This document shows positions 59,919 to 64,000 of a DNA stretch of 64,000 nt, piece after piece (the first letter of the stretch is position 1; each line of letters opens with the position of its first letter). A model generated the notes under the pieces. The model saw nothing but the letters and a program-made list of their open reading frames with translations. It searched no databases and had not been told where the DNA came from. A program made the position numbers and the translations under genes. The stretch is from Perognathus longimembris pacificus (lineage: Eukaryota > Chordata > Mammalia > Rodentia > Heteromyidae), in NCBI RefSeq assembly GCF_023159225.1, contig NC_063172.1:35461832-35525831 (forward strand). Direction: 5' to 3'.

Positions 59919-61440
59919 TGTTCTTATTCTGGCAATTGCTCCATATTTTCATTCTTATGTTGTGATTTCTGTTTTAAAATAAACATTGATGTTTTATAAT
60001 CTTGCGAGTCTAAATCTCATTTTCAGTTTCAGACTCAGGACTTGAATTTTGGAGCTTTCCTTCATACCAATATTCATTGTGGCCTTGATCTCAGGGACAA
60101 GCTACAACAGGACTTTATATAGTGCATGCTTTGGTTTTCCTTTCATTAAATACAATATTAACATCTGACACTCAGGTTATTGATTTTCAAATGTTACTAA
60201 ACTTGAGCTCTACACATTGAAATGCTTCCAAATGCAACTGCACAGATAATATTTTGTCAGCATTAACAGTAAAATAAAACAAACTATCCATCGATTAACT
60301 ATTATGAATGACTCATGATCTCTAACAAATTACAAAATGGTCTGCAATGCATGAATTCAATTATAGGCCAAAATTGCATGGCAAAATATCATTTTACACA
60401 TATCAAAATATATTTTCTTTTCTTGACTTTCCTTGACTCATGTTTATTTTCCAGTGACCAATGGATTAGAGATGGTGAATATTAGCACCATCCACCACTG
60501 CAATAATTCAATTAGACAAAGTAGAGAATATTACATCCAACTTTCCCTGAAATAGTATTTGATGAAAATATGAGCCAGCCTTGCTCATATTAATTTGTAC
60601 TGGTGATGAAGCATCTAAGATCATTCTTCATATTCATTTCAATAATAATTAAAATGATTAACTTCTGGGGAAAATTTACTATTCCTAGATTTCATTACAT
60701 TGTCCTACTAAGGATTTAGTGTTAAAATTAAGAACCGTGTGAATGCTTATCACACATTTGTTCTGCATTACTTCCATCCACACAAGCCCTGAGATTTCTT
60801 CTTACAGATGCCTGTGAAAGACATTAAATGACTAGTCTATTAATGTTATTTTCAATTTGTTTATCCATCTCAGTTTAAAATACCTTACAGTTTCTTATAT
60901 TGGCAATTTCTAAAGCAGTTAAAAACATTATTAAGGCTACAGCACAATTAGAAGCCTATTTATGAAAATATTTTTCTTTCCTGGGTAAGACATGTTGTTA
61001 GATAAAAACATGAGCCTGTATATTTGTATGCAATTGGAAATATATATGTCCAAGCATGCAAACAATAACTTATACAGAAGCCATTAGAGTTCATTGATTA
61101 TCTTGTTGGCCTGGTAAGTTTACCGATATTCACATATAAGCTCTCTCACTTGTTTATCTGTCTAATTAGGTATGGATAGATAAAACATAATATGTTTTGT
61201 TAACTTTGTCTCTGAAATAAAATCCAAAATTACTACAACAAAAAGTACACAAAGATACCCTATTTAGTGGTACTTTCTCATGTAAGCATCCTATTTGTGA
61301 AAAAAATGCAAGGTAGAATTTCCACATTTTCTGGCTTCAATAAAATTGAAGCAGAAAACAGAGCTTCGGGATAGACAATGTGGAAACTAGGGCATATTGG
61401 TGCGCAGATCCTAAGAATTTTCTAATATTTCCAACCAAAG
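59918..61440. other. 1.5-kb repeat-free AT-rich block; candidate conserved non-coding DNA
   Basis: No recognised transposon in an otherwise repeat-dense window. Rich in TAAT/ATTA cores around 60440-61080. Confidence 0.3.
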
Positions 61441-61444
61441 AGAC

Positions 61445-61999
61445 CAATGTTTAAACCTTGGTTTTATTGAGCTACTACTGTTTTCTTCCTAATGTGAGGA
61501 CCTTTTTCAGTGCTTTCAGGGTGAATGTGTTGAAAATATGAAGATAGATGAATTTATAGCTTGCCATTATTTTGGTGCTCTATTTCTGTGAATATCATGT
61601 TCATAGCATTTACAAATGGCTTGTAATTATTTCAAATCAATTAGGATGAAGGTGCTTATCAGTTTTCAACATCAGCTTACAGCAGAAGAGTTGTGAAACA
61701 ATATACAATGCTGTGATAAAGCAAAGAAGTCATGTATATTCTCAGTTTACTCTAGCTAAATGCATGTGCATTTCTTTATCAAACAACAAAATGAATCTGC
61801 TTACTAAAAAAGGAAAAGGAAAAAAAAAAAGTGTTGACAAAGCTTGACCAGTGGCAATGCAGTGACTAAGCCACCCCATTCTTATTGTAGCAGAGGTCAC
61901 ATGCAGGGTTTGTACAAAAAACATTGTGCAAAATGCCAGTATGTGCTCTTTCTTCAGGCCGGATACCAAAATCAAGATACAGACAGGAATAGGTGGGCC
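61445..61999 (-). other. Putative 3' UTR of the minus-strand gene
   Basis: This is the stretch between the candidate stop codon and the reversed AATAAA. It is AT-rich and has no recognised transposon. It contains a T/C-rich run (minus strand) near 61805-61831. It is called a 3' UTR only because of the exon C model. Confidence 0.3.
61463..61468 (-). promoter_or_regulatory. Candidate polyadenylation signal AATAAA
   Basis: The plus strand reads TTTATT, so AATAAA is on the minus strand. Downstream on that strand lies a G/T-containing stretch (about 61430-61445) as expected after a cleavage site. AATAAA is common by chance in AT-rich DNA, so its role depends on exon C being terminal. Confidence 0.3.
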
Positions 62000-62035
62000 T
62001 CACACTTCACTGTGGTCACTGAGTTTGTTCAAATT
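62000..62035 (-). CDS. Candidate terminal coding exon C, with stop codon
   Basis: On the minus strand a strong acceptor (CTTCCTCTTCTCTTTCAG) opens a segment that, in phase 0 as left by exon B, reads NLNKLSDHSEV and then TGA. The last residues S-E-V fit a class I PDZ-binding C-terminus, a weak but testable hint. A reversed AATAAA lies about 530 nt downstream, giving a plausible 3' UTR at 61445-61999. The evidence is the acceptor, the phase match and the polyadenylation signal. A short open stretch alone proves little, and the real next exon could lie elsewhere. Confidence 0.4.
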   Translation of the reverse strand, partial: NLNKLSDHSEV

Positions 62036-62124
62036 CTGAAAGAGAAGAGGAAGGCATAGCATATGCTGTTCACTCAACTTTTAAGTCACTGCCAAAGTAA
62101 CCACACTAAGAAAATGGGCGATCC

Positions 62125-62393
62125 AGCTGGGCACTAGTAGCTCTCACCTACAATCCTAGCCACACAAGCAATTGAGATCTGAGGATCACAGTTCAAAGCC
62201 AGCCTAAGCAAGCAAGTCCACTAGACTCTATCTCCAATAAACCACCAAAGAGCCAGAAGCGGGACTGTGATTCAAGTGGTAAACTGACAGCCTTAAGCAA
62301 AAAAAAAGAAACAAAGAAACAAAGAAAAGAGGGATGAAGGAAGGGAAGGAAGAGAGAGAAGGAGGGAGGGATGGAGGGAGGGAGGGAGGGAAG

Positions 62394-62424
<31 letters not shown>

Positions 62425-62486
62425 GGGCTAAAGAAAAGAACAGTGTCTAGGCCCTGAGTGCAAGCCTTAGAACTGGCAGAAAAAAG
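62125..62486 (+). mobile_element. B1-Geo composite SINE split by an expanded purine microsatellite
   Basis: 7SL-like head, first Geo half (ending AGCCTTAAGCAAAA), about 135 nt of purine repeat, then second Geo half (GTGTCTAGGCCCTGAG onward). Lies in the intron between candidate exons C and B. Confidence 0.85.
62297..62433. repeat. Purine microsatellite (GAAA, GGGA, GA units) inside a SINE
   Basis: Almost pure A/G for about 135 nt, located at the A-rich spot in the middle of the Geo unit. Confidence 0.9.
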
Positions 62487-62589
62487 AAGATAATCCATGA
62501 GGCATCAAAGTAAATAAAGTGGCTTAAAACTACAGGTCCAAAAATCACATTAGTGATTGTTATACTAAGCCAAATGGTACACTACCTTC

Positions 62590-62765
62590 AGCCTTGATTT
62601 TCTCATTTCTAAAAATGGCGTCTTCCACTTAAGGCTGTGGCAAGTTTGGTTAGTTAATGTACATAATGCTGTTAGAATATATTTAAAACACAGTGAGCAC
62701 TCAATAAATATTAGATATGCAACAATAATAATAATTACAAATAATAGTGGTATTATTATTATTAC
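62590..62765 (+). mobile_element. MIR fragment
   Basis: CTTGATTTTCTCATTTCTAA, then ACACAGTGAGCACTCAATAA and ATATTAGATATGC, follow the MIR 3' half; an AAT-rich tail follows. Confidence 0.6.
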
Positions 62766-63400
62766 TTGGTAAATACATCCTATTCTGACTGAATATAATA
62801 GAGATGACCCTCAAAGGCATCAACTGTTGTTCTAGGGATGGGGAAAGGTAAAATGATTTAAGTCAAACAAAATGTTGTGGAGAGCACAGCTCTGAGTGCA
62901 TTTGTAGTACTTTGCCACAATGCCTGGCATTTGCAAGGTGTGACAGCCCCACTTCCAGCCAGGTGAGCTCTACTCTGCAAATAAGTTTTCCAAGGAAAAA
63001 GTCAAAGTAGACTAGAGGGAAGGGCATTTGAGCAGAGATACAAGCCTAAAAATCCACATGTATAATGTTTCTATTCTTGGACATTTGAGAGAGGTGAGTT
63101 GTGTCCTGGGAGCAGCAGCAAAGTAAGCAGCTCTTAACTTGACAGGTGACTGTTCAAGCCTCTATGCAGTGACATTTTGAAAAGAGCCAAATGTATGAAG
63201 CACTTACTCAGAGCTGGCCTAAGAAGAATAGAAAGTTTCTTTATTCATACCAGAGAACTGAAGTGGAGGAAAGAAGGGATTAGGCGTTTTCAAATGCCAG
63301 AGAGAGGTAGAAATAGAATACTTTAAAAAAAAATGCACATCCTTTGATACTATATTCTAGATTTCCATACAGCTCTTACAAGCTAACTCGCTCAACTCAC
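62766..63400. other. Intron between candidate exons C and B, right part
   Basis: No repeat recognised. Contains an 11-nt exon-like unit with good flanking splice signals on the minus strand (63208-63218), reported as a finding. Confidence 0.35.
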
Positions 63401-63504
63401 CTTATTTGAGTAGATGTGACTTAGGGCTGCAGATACTGAATCAAAAAAAATTGGTTTCTCTGAGTCCAGGTTTCCGCAGTACGTCATTGCTTTTATCAAG
63501 GAGG
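63401..63504 (-). CDS. Internal coding exon B of the same minus-strand gene
   Basis: This 104-nt exon is flanked on the minus strand by a good acceptor (GCTCTCTTACAG) and a near-consensus donor (AAATAAG then GTGAGT). Of the three frames only one is open throughout, and it is exactly the frame delivered by exon A. It reads [19 protein letters not shown] and continues for 17 more residues, ending in S-N-K at a codon boundary (phase 0). The intron to exon A (63505-63583) is 79 nt, close to the minimum for mammals. It has a pyrimidine-rich 3' end and a possible CTGAC branch-point motif. The family is not recognised. The flanking intron toward exon C is about 1.4 kb and carries a SINE and a MIR. 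Confidence 0.62.
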
Positions 63505-63583
63505 CTGTAAGAGAGCATAAGTAATACAAAGATGAGGAGCAGCAGAGCGTCACATTCAATGTCAGCCAAGGAGACTCTCTTAC

Positions 63584-63638
63584 CTGTGCCATTGGCTAGT
63601 GATACATCCACATTCCTGCCCTTGCAATCCGTGTAAAC
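63584..63638 (-). CDS. Internal coding exon A of an unrecognised minus-strand gene
   Basis: On the minus strand a pyrimidine-containing tract ending in TTCTTCCAG precedes this 55-nt exon, and the exon ends CACAG before GTAAGAGAG, a strong donor. Read from its first base, the exon is open in phase 0 and encodes [18 protein letters not shown] plus one base. That leftover base combines with the first two bases of exon B to make an Ala codon, so the two exons are phase-compatible (phase 0 in, phase 1 out). The next exon is only 79 nt away. I do not recognise the peptide and assign no function. The first part of the gene is beyond the window's right edge. I saw no convincing exon between 63639 and 64000. 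A decayed gene copy with introns cannot be excluded, but four good splice sites and an open joined frame argue for a real exon. Confidence 0.6.
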
Positions 63639-64000
63639 CTGGAAGAATTAAAAATAATATACTCAGGATCAATTCAGAACAGCTGACAAAGGAACAAGTA
63701 AGTCTTCAGAAGGAAGGCGTTTCTACAAATTCCATGCTTTGAATTCAAACCACCAGAGGGAGGTATTGTTACACAGTTGGACATAATCTAAAAGATTAAG
63801 GTTGATAAAATAAAGGCATCCACCTTTGCCTACGTTTGGCTGCGTATATTTTCTAGTTCATGTGCTAAAACTCAACACATCTCCTTCTTATTCCCATAGA
63901 CATAAACTAAAACGGCACCTAAGAAAGTGTTGATGTCTCTTGACCTATTGCTGACTTTAATGTTTTCTAAGAATTTGAGAATATTCAGTCTCTATTGATC
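63639..64000. other. Intron upstream of exon A to the window edge
   Basis: No further exon or repeat recognised. Confidence 0.35.

Noticed and set aside
61844..62059. Plus-strand 71-codon frame with a TCTTTCTTCAG acceptor-like motif inside
   Set aside because: It is opposite the candidate terminal exon and 3' UTR of the minus-strand gene, and no plus-strand partner exons or domain were seen.
1..64000. CRISPR arrays, operons, phage or bacterial systems
   Set aside because: No regularly spaced direct repeats or dense coding; all features are those of mammalian intergenic DNA.

Overview
This window is AT-rich, CpG-poor mammalian DNA from a rodent, made mostly of layered transposable-element remains. 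The best clue to the organism is a dimeric SINE: a tRNA-Ala/ID-like left monomer joined to a second 'Geo' monomer (for example 6606-6808, 24974-25185, 59574-59808 reversed). As I recall, this IDL-Geo dimer is described only from the rodent superfamily Geomyoidea (kangaroo rats, pocket mice, pocket gophers). A heteromyid or geomyid genome is therefore the likeliest source; this is an inference from repeat content, not from a database match.

Only one gene is supported, at the right edge on the minus strand. Two short exons (63584-63638 and 63401-63504) are separated by a 79-nt intron. All four splice sites are canonical and one reading frame stays open and in phase across both. A likely terminal exon follows at 62035-62000, with a stop after 11 codons, and a polyadenylation signal near 61465. 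The first part of the gene lies beyond position 64000. I do not recognise the protein. If this model is right, the rest of the window (1 to about 61400) is intergenic DNA downstream of that gene; I found no other exon set, RNA gene or CpG island.

Layout. Positions 1-3300 hold an antisense L1 fossil broken by SINEs and a younger L1 3' end, then a MER2-like Tigger fossil. Positions 3700-15000 hold SINEs, a 59-bp and a 264-bp L1 3'-end insertion with target duplications, MIR, MER5 and a plus-strand L1M fragment. Positions 15000-26000 hold an MLT1-like LTR carrying a 5'-inverted L1, two MIRs, and two further MaLR LTRs (one split by a SINE). Positions 26000-41600 hold MER5A, an antisense L1, an L2-clade reverse-transcriptase relic, a 599-bp L1 insertion and L2 3' ends. 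Positions 41640-43046 are an antisense L1 ORF2/3'UTR fossil. Positions 43000-55000 are mostly unique DNA with MIR, L2 and SINEs. Positions 55785-58265 may be a decayed MaLR provirus with two SINEs inside. Positions 58300-61400 are largely repeat-free and look like candidate conserved non-coding DNA.

Three SINE designs share parts: IDL-Geo, a 7SL/B1-like head joined to the same Geo tail, and single ID-like units. No CRISPR, operon, phage or other prokaryotic-type system is present, and I found no convincing novel multi-gene system. The most useful leads are the unrecognised minus-strand exons, the sharing of the Geo monomer between two SINE heads, and several well-bounded insertions that record retrotransposition mechanism.
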